A DNA stretch of 64,000 nucleotides from Massilia terrae (GCF_024753145.1 NZ_JANUGU010000001.1:62001-126000); one strand, 5' to 3'; positions 47,750 through 57,204 are shown, counted from the first letter of the stretch. The notes: generated by a model not told the origin, from the sequence alone. Program-made: numbers and translations.

Positions 47750-48137
47750 GGTCGCGGTCCCCGTTGCGGCTTGATCGATGGCTCAAGTCTATGGACGAGC
47801 TGTGCTCCGCGAATGAGAGCGGGCTCCTTTCGGCGTGGGAGGCGGCGCCTGATTTTCGGGGGGCGGAATAGTGCGCGGCGGCCAGGCCGGCATAGTCGCT
47901 TGCTCCCGGTACTGATGGGCTGTAGTACCCCCACTCGCCTGCTTGTAGGAGCACTCTTACACCAGAGGAAAGGCGGAAATTTTCTCGTAAAAAAAACTAC
48001 TTATTTCCTGTTCAAGCCTGTCATTTCGCTAAAGGGCGCGGTGTATAGTTCCCCGCTTTTACAGACCAGCCGGCGGCACGTCTTTCAAGCCTTGCGATGC
48101 TGTACGGCATACCAAAACTACATCGAAGGGAAGAAAG
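47750..48137. promoter_or_regulatory. Divergent control region between tad and rsb operons
   Basis: This 388-base stretch holds no credible gene. It contains the inverted repeat GGTACT-N10-AGTACC (47908-47929) and the imperfect palindrome CTTGATCGATGGCTCAAG (47770-47787) near the tad side. Near the rsb side an AT-rich tract (47975-48010) is followed by TATAGT (48044-48049), a possible -10. It must carry the promoters of both operons. Confidence 0.55.
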
Positions 48138-49004
48138 ATGATGAATTCGCAGGACTACGCGGCCCGCATCGGACAACTGATCCAGGAACACCAGGCCGAC
48201 ATCGGCGCCGAGTGGATCGGCCAGCTGGAAGCACTGACCCTGCGCAGCAATTCCGTCTCCAAGGAGCAGTTGCGCGTCCATTGCCAGCAATTCCTGCAGG
48301 CCTTTGCCATGGCCACCCGTGCTGGCAACCTGGACGATATCGACCACCGCTCCTGGGACGAAGTGCGCAACCTGCTGGCCGATATTTCCTCGACCCGCGC
48401 CAGGGCCGGCTCGACGCCGAGCGAGACCGCCACCTTCGTGTTCTCGCTCAAGCAGCCGCTGTTCGCGCGCCTGCGCCAGGGCTTCGAGGGCAATCCCGAG
48501 GGGCTCGCGGCCGCCTCCTGGATCATCAACACCCTGCTCGACAAGCTGGGCCTGTTCACCATTGAAGTGTTCCAGAAGACGCGCGACCAGATCATCGTGC
48601 GCCAGCAGCAGGAGTTGCTGGAACTGTCCACCCCGGTGGTCAAGCTGTGGCAGGGCATCCTGGCGCTGCCGCTGATCGGCACACTCGATTCGGCGCGCAC
48701 CCAGGTGGTGATGGAGAACGTGCTGCAGAAGATTGTCGATACCGGCGCCGCCATCGCGATCATCGACATCACCGGCGTGCCGATGGTGGACACACTGGTC
48801 GCGCAGCACCTGATGAAGACCATCGCCGCCGCCCGCCTGATGGGCGCCGACTGCATCATCAGCGGCATCCGCCCGCAGATCGCGCAGACCATCGTGCACC
48901 TGGGCGTGAACCTGGAAGACGTGGTGACGAAATCGACCCTGGCCGACGCCTTCCTGGTCGCGCTGGAGCGCACCGGCAATGCGATGGTCGCCAACAAGGG
49001 GTAA
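48138..49004 (+). CDS. rsbR: Stressosome co-antagonist RsbR
   Basis: A 288-residue protein. Residues 1-160 form an RsbRD-type helical sensor domain (FSLKQPLFARLRQGF), and the C-terminal STAS domain spans about 165-280. The conserved DITGVPMVDTLVAQHLMKTI carries the threonines phosphorylated by RsbT in Bacillus RsbR. It would assemble with RsbS into the stressosome and sense stress. It heads a six-gene operon divergent from the Tad genes. Confidence 0.9.
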   Translation: MMNSQDYAARIGQLIQEHQADIGAEWIGQLEALTLRSNSVSKEQLRVHCQQFLQAFAMATRAGNLDDIDHRSWDEVRNLLADISSTRARAGSTPSETATFVFSLKQPLFARLRQGFEGNPEGLAAASWIINTLLDKLGLFTIEVFQKTRDQIIVRQQQELLELSTPVVKLWQGILALPLIGTLDSARTQVVMENVLQKIVDTGAAIAIIDITGVPMVDTLVAQHLMKTIAAARLMGADCIISGIRPQIAQTIVHLGVNLEDVVTKSTLADAFLVALERTGNAMVANKG

Positions 49005-49011
49005 GCGGTTT

Positions 49012-49368
49012 ATGGAGCGGATTCCAATCCTTCGCATGGGCGACCTGCTGCTGGTGACGATCCAGGTCGACATGCACGACCGGCTTGCCATGACTCTGCA
49101 GGAAGACCTGGCCGACCGCATCGTGCGCGACAACGCCAAGGGCGTGCTGATCGACATTTCGGCGCTCGACCTGGTCGACTCCTTCATCGGCCGCATGATC
49201 AGCAATACCGCCGCCATGGCGCGCGTGCTCGATGCCCGGACCGTGGTGGTCGGGATGCAGCCGGCGGTGGCGATCACGCTGGTCGAACTGGGGCTGACGC
49301 TGGCCGGCGTGAAGACCGCGCTCAACGTGGAAAAGGGCATGGCCCTGCTAGGAAAGCGCACCTTCTGA
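49012..49368 (+). CDS. rsbS: Stressosome antagonist RsbS (STAS)
   Basis: A 118-residue single STAS domain, MERIPILRMGDLLLVTIQVDMHD. The serine kinase target lies in LDLVDSFIGRMISN, matching the RsbS phosphoserine region. It holds RsbT until phosphorylated. The end shares a base with rsbT (TGATG). Confidence 0.93.
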   Translation: MERIPILRMGDLLLVTIQVDMHDRLAMTLQEDLADRIVRDNAKGVLIDISALDLVDSFIGRMISNTAAMARVLDARTVVVGMQPAVAITLVELGLTLAGVKTALNVEKGMALLGKRTF

Positions 49369-49832
49369 TGAGTGCCCAACAAAATGCGGCGCTGATCGAC
49401 TCCGCGCTGCTGGAGCGGCACCGTGCCTTGCGCACCAGCCGTGTCACGCTGCCCCTGCGTTCGGACGAGGACGTGGTCGGCCTGCGCCGCCAGGTGCGCG
49501 AACGGGCGGTGGCGATCGCGCTGTCGCTGGTGGACCAGACCAAGCTGGTCACCGCCGCCAGCGAGCTGGCCCGCAACACCCTCAAGTACGGCGGCGGCGG
49601 CGAGGTCCACCTCGACCTGCTGGGCGACGGCGTGCGCCAGGGCGTCGGCCTGATCTTCATCGACGGCGGCCCCGGCATCGCCGACACCGACCAGGCGCTG
49701 CGCGACGGCTTCACCACCGGCGGCGGCCTCGGGCTGGGGCTGGGCGGCGCGCGCCGCCTGGTCGACGAATTCGACATCGACAGCAGGCAAGGAGAAGGCA
49801 CTGCGGTGTCGGTGGTGAAATGGAAGCGTTGA
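49368..49832 (+). CDS. rsbT: Serine/threonine switch kinase RsbT
   Basis: A 154-residue GHKL ATPase. The N box is TAASELARNTLKYGGGGEVH, the G1 box IFIDGGPGIADTDQAL and the G2 region TTGGGLGLGLGGARRLVDEF. RsbT phosphorylates RsbR and RsbS, is released, and binds its next partner. In Bacillus that is the RsbU phosphatase; here the nearest candidates are the downstream phosphatase and kinases. Confidence 0.93.
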   Translation: MSAQQNAALIDSALLERHRALRTSRVTLPLRSDEDVVGLRRQVRERAVAIALSLVDQTKLVTAASELARNTLKYGGGGEVHLDLLGDGVRQGVGLIFIDGGPGIADTDQALRDGFTTGGGLGLGLGGARRLVDEFDIDSRQGEGTAVSVVKWKR

Positions 49833-50845
49833 TCAGTTCCTTGTCGCGCCAGCAGAGCGTGGCCATCGATCATGCCAGCGACGTCGCGGCCGCGCGTCGC
49901 GCCGGCATCAAGTTGGCGGGCGTGCTGGGTTTCGATGAAACCCGCACCGGCCAGCTGGCGATCATCATCACCGAGGCCGCCACCAATATCATCAAGCACG
50001 CCGGCCACGGCATGCTCTACATCGGTCCCGCGCAATCCGGCGCGGCGCCGGGCATCGACGTGGTCGCGCTCGACAGCGGACCCGGCATCGCCGACTTCGC
50101 ATCCAGCCTGGTGGACGGCGTGTCCACCGCCGGCACCGCTGGCACCGGCCTGGGCGCGCTGCACCGGCTGTCGGACGAGATCGACGTTTATTCGCAGCGC
50201 GGCAAAGGCGCGGCCTTCTTCATGCGGCTGTGGCGCGATACGCCGGCTCCCGCCCCACGGCCGGTGGTGGTGGGCGCGCTGGCGCTGCCGATCCCTGGCG
50301 AGGAAGAGTGCGGCGACGGCTGGGCCTTCGGCTGCCACGAACACGGCGCCACGCTGCTCGCGGCCGATGGCCTGGGGCACGGCCCGGAGGCGGCGCGGGC
50401 GGCCGATGCCGCGATCGAGACCTTCGGCCGCGAGCGCGGGCTGCAACCGGCCGCGCTGATGCAGCGGGTGCACGAGGCGCTGCGCATCACGCGCGGCGCC
50501 GCGGTGGCGCTGGCCTACGTCGACTGCGGGCGCGACGAGGTGCGCTTCGCCGGCCTTGGCAACATCAGCGCCTGGGTGGTGCACGACGGCCGGCGCGCGC
50601 TGGTCTCGCACAACGGCATCGTCGGCCACAATATGCGCAAGGTGCAGGAGTTCAGCGCCGCCTTCCCGCCGGGGGCGCTGTGCATCATGCATTCCGACGG
50701 CCTGCAGACCCAGTGGGACCTGGACGCCTATCCCGGCCTGGCCGCGCGCCATCCGAGCCTGGTGGCGGCGATCCTGATGCGCGATTTCAGCCGCCGCCGC
50801 GACGACGCGATGGTGCTGGCGGTGCGGCGGCGGGAGCGCGCATGA
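49820..50845 (+). CDS. RsbT-like ATPase fused to SpoIIE/RsbX phosphatase
   Basis: A 341-residue protein of two parts. Residues 1-135 are an RsbT/RsbW-like GHKL domain (IIITEAATNIIKHAGHG, DVVALDSGPGIADF, GTGLGALHRLSDEID). The rest is a PP2C/SpoIIE phosphatase of RsbX kind, with the metal-binding ADGLGHGPEAARAAD, GLGNISAWV and MHSDGLQTQWDL. It probably dephosphorylates RsbR/RsbS to reset the stressosome. It overlaps rsbT by 13 bases and the next gene by four. Confidence 0.9.
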   Translation: MEALISSLSRQQSVAIDHASDVAAARRAGIKLAGVLGFDETRTGQLAIIITEAATNIIKHAGHGMLYIGPAQSGAAPGIDVVALDSGPGIADFASSLVDGVSTAGTAGTGLGALHRLSDEIDVYSQRGKGAAFFMRLWRDTPAPAPRPVVVGALALPIPGEEECGDGWAFGCHEHGATLLAADGLGHGPEAARAADAAIETFGRERGLQPAALMQRVHEALRITRGAAVALAYVDCGRDEVRFAGLGNISAWVVHDGRRALVSHNGIVGHNMRKVQEFSAAFPPGALCIMHSDGLQTQWDLDAYPGLAARHPSLVAAILMRDFSRRRDDAMVLAVRRRERA

Positions 50846-52200
50846 CACTGCAGCGGATCGTCGGCGTGGCGCTGGAAAGCGAGCAGGATGTCGTGCTGGT
50901 GCGCCAGCGCGCGCGCCAGGTGTCGGCGCTGCTCGGCTTTTCGCAACAGGACCAGGTGCGCATCGCCACCGCCGTGTCGGAGGTGGCGCGCGCCTGCCAG
51001 CAGCGCAGCAAGGGCCGCGCCGCCTTCAGCCTGGCGGACGAGGATGGCCGCCAGCAGCTGGAGGTGGCGATCAGCCTGGAGCCGCGTCCTGGCCGCGCAC
51101 AGTCGCCACTGGGGGCCGCGGACGCGCCCGAGATGGCGCTGGTCAGCGCGCACCGCCTGATGGACACCTGCGTGGTCGCCGAGAGCACGGCCGCCACCAC
51201 GGTCACCATGCGCAAGGTGCTGCCGCCGCAGTCGCGGCTCGGCGCCGCCGACCTGGCCGAACGCTCGCACAAGCTGGCCGCCGCGCCGGTCGCCAACTCC
51301 TACCACGAGGTGCAGGTGCAGAACCAGGAGCTGCTGGGCACCCTGGCCGAGCTGCGCGAACGGCAGGAGGACCTGCTGTCGCTGACCCGCGAGCTGGAGG
51401 ACACCAACCGCGGCATCGTCGCGCTGTACGCCGAGATCGAGGACAAGGCCGAGCGCCTGCGCCGCGCCGACGAGATGAAGTCGCGCTTCCTGTCCAACAC
51501 CAGCCACGAGCTGAGGACGCCCTTGTCGTCGATCCGCGCGCTGGCCAAGCTGCTGCTGGACCGCATGGACGGCGAGCTGACCGTCGAGCAGGAGCGCCAG
51601 GTGCAGTACATCGCCACCGCCGCCAACGACTTGTCGGAACTGGTCAACGACCTGCTCGACCTGGCCAAGATCGAGGCCGGCAAGGTCGAGGTGCAGGTGG
51701 CGCCGGTGGTGGTCGATAACATGTTCCGTGCGCTGAAGGGCATGCTGCGGCCGCTGGTCGATGCCGCCAATGTCGACCTGGTGTTCGACACCGGCGGCGT
51801 CAGCGAGCCCTTCGATTCGGACGAAAGCAAGATTTCCCAGATCTTGCGCAATTTCATCTCGAACGCCCTCAAGTTCACCGAGCATGGCGAAGTGCTCGTG
51901 CGCGCCGGTGTGGACGAGGAAACGGATACCATCGCATTTGCGGTGGCCGACACCGGAATCGGCATCAGTCCGGAGAACCTGCAGCTGATCTTCGAGGAGT
52001 TCAGCCAGATCGAGCATCCGCTGCAGCGCAAGAGCAAGGGCACGGGCCTGGGCCTGCCGCTCTGCCGCAAGCTGGCCGACCTGCTGGGCGGCCGCGTGGA
52101 CGTCCGGAGCACACCCGGCCAGGGCTCGACCTTCACCCTGACGCTGCCGCGCCAGTACCCGCTGGGCGCCGCGCCAAGCACCGATGGAACGGAATCATGA
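50842..52200 (+). CDS. Histidine kinase with RsbT/RsbW-like N-terminus
   Basis: A 452-residue soluble kinase. Residues 1-125 look like an anti-sigma GHKL domain (RARQVSALLGFSQQDQVRIATAVSEVARAC) but lack the glycine boxes. A coiled coil (about 155-205, LRERQEDLLSLTRELEDTNRGIVALYAEIEDKAERL) leads to HisKA with His222 (FLSNTSHELRTPLSSIRAL), then HATPase (NFISNALKFT, VADTGIGI, GTGLGLPL). No membrane segment. The first domain may couple it to the stressosome output. Confidence 0.88.
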   Translation: MTLQRIVGVALESEQDVVLVRQRARQVSALLGFSQQDQVRIATAVSEVARACQQRSKGRAAFSLADEDGRQQLEVAISLEPRPGRAQSPLGAADAPEMALVSAHRLMDTCVVAESTAATTVTMRKVLPPQSRLGAADLAERSHKLAAAPVANSYHEVQVQNQELLGTLAELRERQEDLLSLTRELEDTNRGIVALYAEIEDKAERLRRADEMKSRFLSNTSHELRTPLSSIRALAKLLLDRMDGELTVEQERQVQYIATAANDLSELVNDLLDLAKIEAGKVEVQVAPVVVDNMFRALKGMLRPLVDAANVDLVFDTGGVSEPFDSDESKISQILRNFISNALKFTEHGEVLVRAGVDEETDTIAFAVADTGIGISPENLQLIFEEFSQIEHPLQRKSKGTGLGLPLCRKLADLLGGRVDVRSTPGQGSTFTLTLPRQYPLGAAPSTDGTES

Positions 52201-54089
52201 CAGCCAAGATTTTGATCGTAAATGTCGACGACAACGACGGCGCGCGCTACGCCAAGACCCGCATCCTGCAAAGCGCGGGCTTCCAGGTGATCGAGGCGGG
52301 CAACGGCACTGACGCGCTGGCGATGGTCAAGAGCGAGGAGCCGGCGCTGGTGCTGCTCGACGTGAAGCTCCCCGACATCAACGGCATCGAGGTCTGCCGC
52401 CGCATCAAGTCCGATCCGGCCACCGCCAGCGTGCTGGTGCTGCAGACTTCGGCCGCGCTGACCAGCCGCGACGACAAGATCCGCGGCCTCGAAGGCGGCG
52501 CCGACAACTACCTGGCGGCGCCGATCGAGGCCGACGAGCTGATCGCGAACGTCAACGCGCTGCTGCGCATGCGCCAGACCGAGTCGGCGCTGCGTGAGAG
52601 CGAGGAGCGGTTTCGCCAGCTGACCGATTCGATCGAGGACGTGTTCTGGATGTTCTGCGTGCCCGGGATCGCGCTGGCCTACGTCAGCCCGGCCTACGAC
52701 ACGCTGTGGGGCCGCAGCCGGGCCGCGCTGAACGAGCGCCACGACGACTGGCTGGAGGGCGTGCACCCCGATGACCGCGCCCACATCGCGGCGCGCTGGC
52801 AGGCGCTGGCCGCCGATCCCTCCTACGACGAGGAATACCGGCTGCTGCTCCCGGACGGAAAGGTGCGCTGGGTGCGCGACCGCCTGCGCCCGGTGCGCAA
52901 CGCGAGCGACCAGGTCTACCGCGTGGCCCGCATCACCAGCGATATCTCGCGCCGCCGCGAAATGGAAGGGCTGCTGCGTGCGGCCGACAACAACAAGAAC
53001 GAATTCCTGGCCACGCTGGCGCATGAGCTGCGCAACCCGCTGTCGCCGATCCGCAGCGCCGCCGCGCTGCTGGGCATGAGCGGTCCCGGCGCGGCCGACC
53101 TGCAGGCCAAGGCCAAGGACGTGATCACGCGCCAGGTCGACCACCTGGCGCACCTGGTCGACGACCTGCTCGACGTCGCCCGCATCTCGGAGGGCAAGAT
53201 CGCGCTGCGCACGGAGGAGGTCAACCTCGGCGCCGTGATCGCGCAGGCCACCGAGACCGCCGGCCCGCTGATCGCCGCGCGCGGCCACCGGCTCGAGGTG
53301 ACGCTGCCGGACGAACAGGTGTGGGTCAGCGGCGACCCGGTGCGGCTGGCGCAATCGATGGGCAACCTGTTGCACAACGCGGCCAAGTTCACGCCGCGCG
53401 ACGGCCGGATCGCGATCAGCGCGAGCCTGGCCGACAACGGCATGGTGCGCATCGCGGTGCAGGACAACGGCATCGGCATCGACGAGGACAGCCTGCCGCG
53501 CATCTTCGGCATGTTCACGCAGGCCGCGGTGCCGCCGGACCGGGCGCCGGAAGGGCTGGGGATCGGGCTGTCGCTGGTGTCGCGTTTGCTGGAGATGCAC
53601 GGCGGGCGGCTGTCCGCGTGCAGTCCCGGTATCGGCATGGGCAGCACCTTCACGGTCGAACTGCCGGTGCTGCGGGTCGAGTGCGCCGGCAGCAAGCCGG
53701 ACCAGTCACGCAACGCGGCCCAGGGCAAGTCGGGCGGCCTGAAAGTGCTGCTGGTGGACGACAATGCGGACGCGATCGAGATGATGGGCTTCCTGCTGGC
53801 CGAGATGGGACACCAGGCCACCACCACCCAGGACGCACGGCGCATCGTGGCGCTGGCGCGCGAGCAGCATCCGGACGTGATCGTGCTCGACATCGGGCTG
53901 CCCGGGGTGGACGGCTACGAGCTGGCGCGCATGCTCAAGCGCGAGCCGGAGCTGGCGTCGATCCGGCTGGTGGCGCATACGGGCTATGGTTCGCCGGAGG
54001 ATCGCAAGAAGGCGCTGGATGCGGGCTTCGATGCGCATCTGGTGAAGCCGGCGGAGATCGCGGATCTGGAAGCGGCGCTGCGCGGTTAG
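52197..54089 (+). CDS. Hybrid kinase: receiver-PAS-HisKA-HATPase-receiver
   Basis: A 630-residue protein. Receiver 1 covers residues 4-120 (Asp55 in LVLLDVKLPD, but NVDDND in the acidic pocket), PAS about 135-255 (FRQLTDSIEDVFWMF), HisKA with His276 (FLATLAHELRNPLSPIRSAAALLG), HATPase (NLLHNAAKFT, VQDNGIGID, GLGIGLSLV) and receiver 2 from about 515 (VLLVDDNADAIEMM, DVIVLDIGLPGVDG). It is soluble. No DNA-binding output is attached, so a further regulator must be elsewhere. Last gene of the rsb operon, coupled to the previous kinase. Confidence 0.92.
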   Translation: MTAKILIVNVDDNDGARYAKTRILQSAGFQVIEAGNGTDALAMVKSEEPALVLLDVKLPDINGIEVCRRIKSDPATASVLVLQTSAALTSRDDKIRGLEGGADNYLAAPIEADELIANVNALLRMRQTESALRESEERFRQLTDSIEDVFWMFCVPGIALAYVSPAYDTLWGRSRAALNERHDDWLEGVHPDDRAHIAARWQALAADPSYDEEYRLLLPDGKVRWVRDRLRPVRNASDQVYRVARITSDISRRREMEGLLRAADNNKNEFLATLAHELRNPLSPIRSAAALLGMSGPGAADLQAKAKDVITRQVDHLAHLVDDLLDVARISEGKIALRTEEVNLGAVIAQATETAGPLIAARGHRLEVTLPDEQVWVSGDPVRLAQSMGNLLHNAAKFTPRDGRIAISASLADNGMVRIAVQDNGIGIDEDSLPRIFGMFTQAAVPPDRAPEGLGIGLSLVSRLLEMHGGRLSACSPGIGMGSTFTVELPVLRVECAGSKPDQSRNAAQGKSGGLKVLLVDDNADAIEMMGFLLAEMGHQATTTQDARRIVALAREQHPDVIVLDIGLPGVDGYELARMLKREPELASIRLVAHTGYGSPEDRKKALDAGFDAHLVKPAEIADLEAALRG

Positions 54090-54101
54090 AGTTCGCCGCT
54101 G

Positions 54102-54215
54102 TGCATGCAAAATGGGGTTCCCGCTTCCGCGGGAACGACGGACTGTATATGGCACGGGGCGCCTTATACAATGTACCGTCGTTCCCGCGCAGGCGGGAAC
54201 CCCATTTTGCGTGCA
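54102..54215. repeat. REP-like inverted repeat, outward-facing copy
   Basis: Outer ends TGCATGCAAAATGGGG and CCCCATTTTGCGTGCA pair with one mismatch; next come GTTCCCGC/GCGGGAAC hairpins and CGTCG heads. The halves are inverted relative to the other copies, so the CGTCG heads face inward. It lies between convergent operons. Confidence 0.9.
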
Positions 54216-54223
54216 GCACCGCG

Positions 54224-54257
54224 CAATAAAAAACGCCCGCTGCGCAAGCGGGCGTTT
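54224..54257 (-). terminator. Intrinsic terminator of the M16 operon
   Basis: AAACGCCCGC (54231-54240) pairs with GCGGGCGTTT (54248-54257); on the minus strand it is followed by TTTTTTATT. Confidence 0.88.
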
Positions 54258-54274
54258 ACGCATCAAGCATCAGA

Positions 54275-55690
54275 TCATTTGTCGCTCACCACAAACTCTC
54301 CAAACGGCTTGAGCTGCTCGCTCACCGCCGTCTTGTCGCCCACCACCACGATGGTCTGGCGCTCCGGTGCGAAGTACTTCCTGGCGACGGTACGCACCTG
54401 CTCCGGCGTGACCTTCTCGATCGCCGGCACGAACTGCCCGAGGAACTCGGCCGGCAGCCCGACCAGCCAGTTGTTGGCCAGCGTGCCCGCCACCGCGCGC
54501 TGCATCTGGTTGCTGATCAGGTAGCCGCCCGCGACGTAGCGCTTGTGCATCTTCAGCTCGTCCTCGGGCACGAGGTCGGCGCCGATGCGCTTGTACTCGT
54601 TCATGAATTCGGTCACCGACGGGCCGGTCACCGCATTGCGCACGTCGGCGCCGCCGACGATGCTGCCGCCTTCACGCGCCAGGCGCGCGCCGGCGTAGGC
54701 GCCGTAGGTATAGCCCTTTTCCTCGCGCAGGTTGATGTTCACCCGGCTCGAAAAGCCGCCGCCCAGCACCGTACTGGCAAGGCGCAGCGGGATCTGGTCG
54801 GCGGCGGTGGCGGCAATCCCCGGGCTGCCCAGGCGGACCGTCGACTGCACGCTGCCGCCGCGTTCGAGCAGCACGAAGGTCGGCTTGGCATCGGTCGGCG
54901 CTTCCGGCGGCAGCGGCTGCGCCTGGCCCTGCGCCTTCCAGTCGCCGAAGGCCTGCTGCGCCAGCTTGAGCGCGTCGGCTTCCTTGATGCGGCCGGTGAT
55001 CACCAGCAGCGCGCGGTCCGGACGGAAGCGCTTCTCGTGCTCGGCGCGCAGCATCTGGTCGGTGACGCTGTTGATGGCGTCGGCGGTCGGGTCGGTGTGG
55101 CCGTATGGATGGTCGCCGTAGATCGCCGCGTTCAGCGCGCGGTCGGCGCGGAAGCCGGGACGGGTCTCGGCCACGCGCAGCGCCTGCAGCGCGTTGGCCT
55201 TGGCCAGCTGGACTTCCTTGGCCGGGAACGAGGGCTGGCGCACCACCTCGGCCAGCAGCGCCGCCATGTCGGCGGCGTGCGAGGCGAGGGCGTTGGCCGA
55301 GACCGACACGCCGTCGAGCGAGGCGCTGGCGCCCACTTCGCCGCCCATGCCCTGGGCCGCTTCGGCGATCGCACGCGAGTCGCGCTTGGCGGTGCCTTCG
55401 TTGAGCAGGCCGGCCATCAGGCTGGCGAAGCCCGGATGGGCCTTGTCGTCGGCCGAGTAGCCGGCGCCGCGCACGGCCAGCACGAAGTCGACGCGCGGCA
55501 GTCCTTCGCGTGGCACCACCCACACGGTCAGGCCGTTGGCCAGGGTCTTCTTGGCGATGTGCGGGACCGGCAGCGGCTTGTCCTTGGCGTAGGCCGGCAT
55601 CGCGGCGGATTTGTCGGCTGGGGTGTCAGCCGCGAACGCGGCCGGGGCGAACAGGGTGGAGATCGCCAGTGTCAGCATCAGTTTTTTCAT
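54275..55690 (-). CDS. M16-family peptidase, non-catalytic partner
   Basis: A 471-residue periplasmic M16 protein with a signal peptide ending AFAAD. It lacks the HxxEH zinc motif: the equivalent site reads HPGFASLMAGLLNEGT. The C-terminal domain has GGGFSSRVNINLREEKGYTYGAYAG, the usual substrate-binding R/Y site. It should pair with the catalytic subunit encoded 12 bases upstream. A terminator follows. Confidence 0.93.
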   Translation of the reverse strand: MKKLMLTLAISTLFAPAAFAADTPADKSAAMPAYAKDKPLPVPHIAKKTLANGLTVWVVPREGLPRVDFVLAVRGAGYSADDKAHPGFASLMAGLLNEGTAKRDSRAIAEAAQGMGGEVGASASLDGVSVSANALASHAADMAALLAEVVRQPSFPAKEVQLAKANALQALRVAETRPGFRADRALNAAIYGDHPYGHTDPTADAINSVTDQMLRAEHEKRFRPDRALLVITGRIKEADALKLAQQAFGDWKAQGQAQPLPPEAPTDAKPTFVLLERGGSVQSTVRLGSPGIAATAADQIPLRLASTVLGGGFSSRVNINLREEKGYTYGAYAGARLAREGGSIVGGADVRNAVTGPSVTEFMNEYKRIGADLVPEDELKMHKRYVAGGYLISNQMQRAVAGTLANNWLVGLPAEFLGQFVPAIEKVTPEQVRTVARKYFAPERQTIVVVGDKTAVSEQLKPFGEFVVSDK

Positions 55691-55702
55691 CGCGATGGCT
55701 CC

Positions 55703-57109
55703 TTATTTCTTGTCGGCGGCAGAGACGCTGGCCTGGGCCGGCGCGGCGGCGGCCGGTGCGGCCTTCGGCGCCGGCTTGCGGTCGATGACGGTGCGGTTCG
55801 AAGCGACCAGGTAGGTGCTCGCCGCGCGCTTGATGTCGTCCGAAGTCACGGCTTCGATCCAGCCCGGGATCTTGTTGGCGACATTGGCGTCGCCCCACAG
55901 GGTCTGCAGCTTGGCCAGGGTGTCGGCGCGGTTGATGAAGCTTTCCATCTTGTTGTTCCAGTCCGCCAGCATGCGGGTCTTCACGCGCTTGAGCGTGGCC
56001 GCATCGGCGCCGTTCCTGGCGACCTTGGCGATCTCTTCGTCCATCGCGCTGACCATGGCGTCGGCGCTGCTGTTCGGCTTGTACAGCGCGAAGATGGTCA
56101 TCACGGTCGGGCCGCCGTATTCCCACGGGCCGGTGAGGCCGAACAGGGCGTTCATGTTGAGCGCGATCTCGCGGCCCTTCACCAGCCCCTGGTAGAACAG
56201 CGAGGCGTCGTCGCCCGCCAGCAGGTCGGCCAGCACCGCGATCGCGGCCTGGTCCTTGTGGCCGCGTGGCGGGATCTTCCACGCTACCGCCACCGCCGGC
56301 ACCTGGGCCAGCGCGTCGGTCTGCTCGACCCGCTTCTCCTCGGTGTTCAGGCCTTCGGAGAAATCGGTGGCGGCCGGCGTCGGGCGCTTGGCGATGCCGC
56401 CGAAGTACTTCTGCGCCAGCGCGAAGCCCTGGGCCGGGGTCACGTCGCCGGCGATCGCCAGCACCGCGTTGTTCGGGCCGTAATAGTCGCGGTGGAAGGT
56501 GCGCACATCGTCCAGCGAGGCGTGTTCGAGGTCCTCGAAACTGCCGTAGCCGTCGTGGTTGTTCTCCCACTTCTTGAATGCGGCCTGGTTGATGTCGAGC
56601 CAGTAGAAGCCGCCGTAGGGCTGGTTCTTGACGTTGACGCGGATCTCTTCCTTGACCACGTCCTGCTGGTTCTTCAGCGTCTTGTCGTTGAAGTCGAGCG
56701 TCTTCATGCGGTCCGCTTCCAGCCACAGGATGGGTTCCAGCGCCGACACCGGCGCGGTCTCGATGTAGTTGGTGAAGTCGGGCCGGGTCGAGCCGTTGTT
56801 GCGGCCGCCGCCGCCGGTGATGGTCTTGTCGAACACGCCCTTGGGCGCATTCGGCGTGCCCTGGAACATCAGGTGCTCGAACAGGTGCGCGAAGCCGGTG
56901 CGGTTCTTCGGCTCCAGGCGCATGCCGACGTGGTAGACCACCGACACGCCGACGGTGGGCGAGGTGTGGTCTTCGGAGACGATGACGGTCAGGCCGTTGT
57001 CGAGTTTCTTGGTGTGGACCGGCAGGTTCCACTGGTCGCTGGTGGCCGCGAACGCGGACAGCGAGACAGTCAGGCCAGCCAGCAGCACTGGAAGGTGGCG
57101 CTTGCGCAT
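55703..57109 (-). CDS. M16-family zinc peptidase, catalytic subunit
   Basis: A 468-residue periplasmic zinc protease. The start is at MRKRHLPVLLAGLTVSLSAFA (57109), with GAGGG before it. The inverted zinc motif HxxEH is in FAHLFEHLMFQGT, with the distal Glu in NNGSTRPDFTNYIETAP and later. It forms a pitrilysin/pepsin-like heterodimer with the next gene. Substrates are unknown. Confidence 0.94.
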   Translation of the reverse strand: MRKRHLPVLLAGLTVSLSAFAATSDQWNLPVHTKKLDNGLTVIVSEDHTSPTVGVSVVYHVGMRLEPKNRTGFAHLFEHLMFQGTPNAPKGVFDKTITGGGGRNNGSTRPDFTNYIETAPVSALEPILWLEADRMKTLDFNDKTLKNQQDVVKEEIRVNVKNQPYGGFYWLDINQAAFKKWENNHDGYGSFEDLEHASLDDVRTFHRDYYGPNNAVLAIAGDVTPAQGFALAQKYFGGIAKRPTPAATDFSEGLNTEEKRVEQTDALAQVPAVAVAWKIPPRGHKDQAAIAVLADLLAGDDASLFYQGLVKGREIALNMNALFGLTGPWEYGGPTVMTIFALYKPNSSADAMVSAMDEEIAKVARNGADAATLKRVKTRMLADWNNKMESFINRADTLAKLQTLWGDANVANKIPGWIEAVTSDDIKRAASTYLVASNRTVIDRKPAPKAAPAAAAPAQASVSAADKK

Positions 57110-57174
57110 AGGGATGCCCTCGCAAAGGTGGACGGTGGTTTCGGGAACGTGGCTCTGCGGCCGCGCGAGGGGCA

Positions 57175-57204
57175 TCTTAACGCAATGACAAGCATTGATG
57201 TAAA
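57175..57204 (-). promoter_or_regulatory. Candidate promoter of the M16 operon
   Basis: On the minus strand, TTTACA (57199-57204) and TTAAGA (57175-57180) are spaced 18 bases, 66 bases before the start. The remainder of the 325-base gap to 57434 is gene-free; its right half is AT-rich and should hold the promoter of the DUF2807 gene, but no clear box pair could be fixed. Confidence 0.5.
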
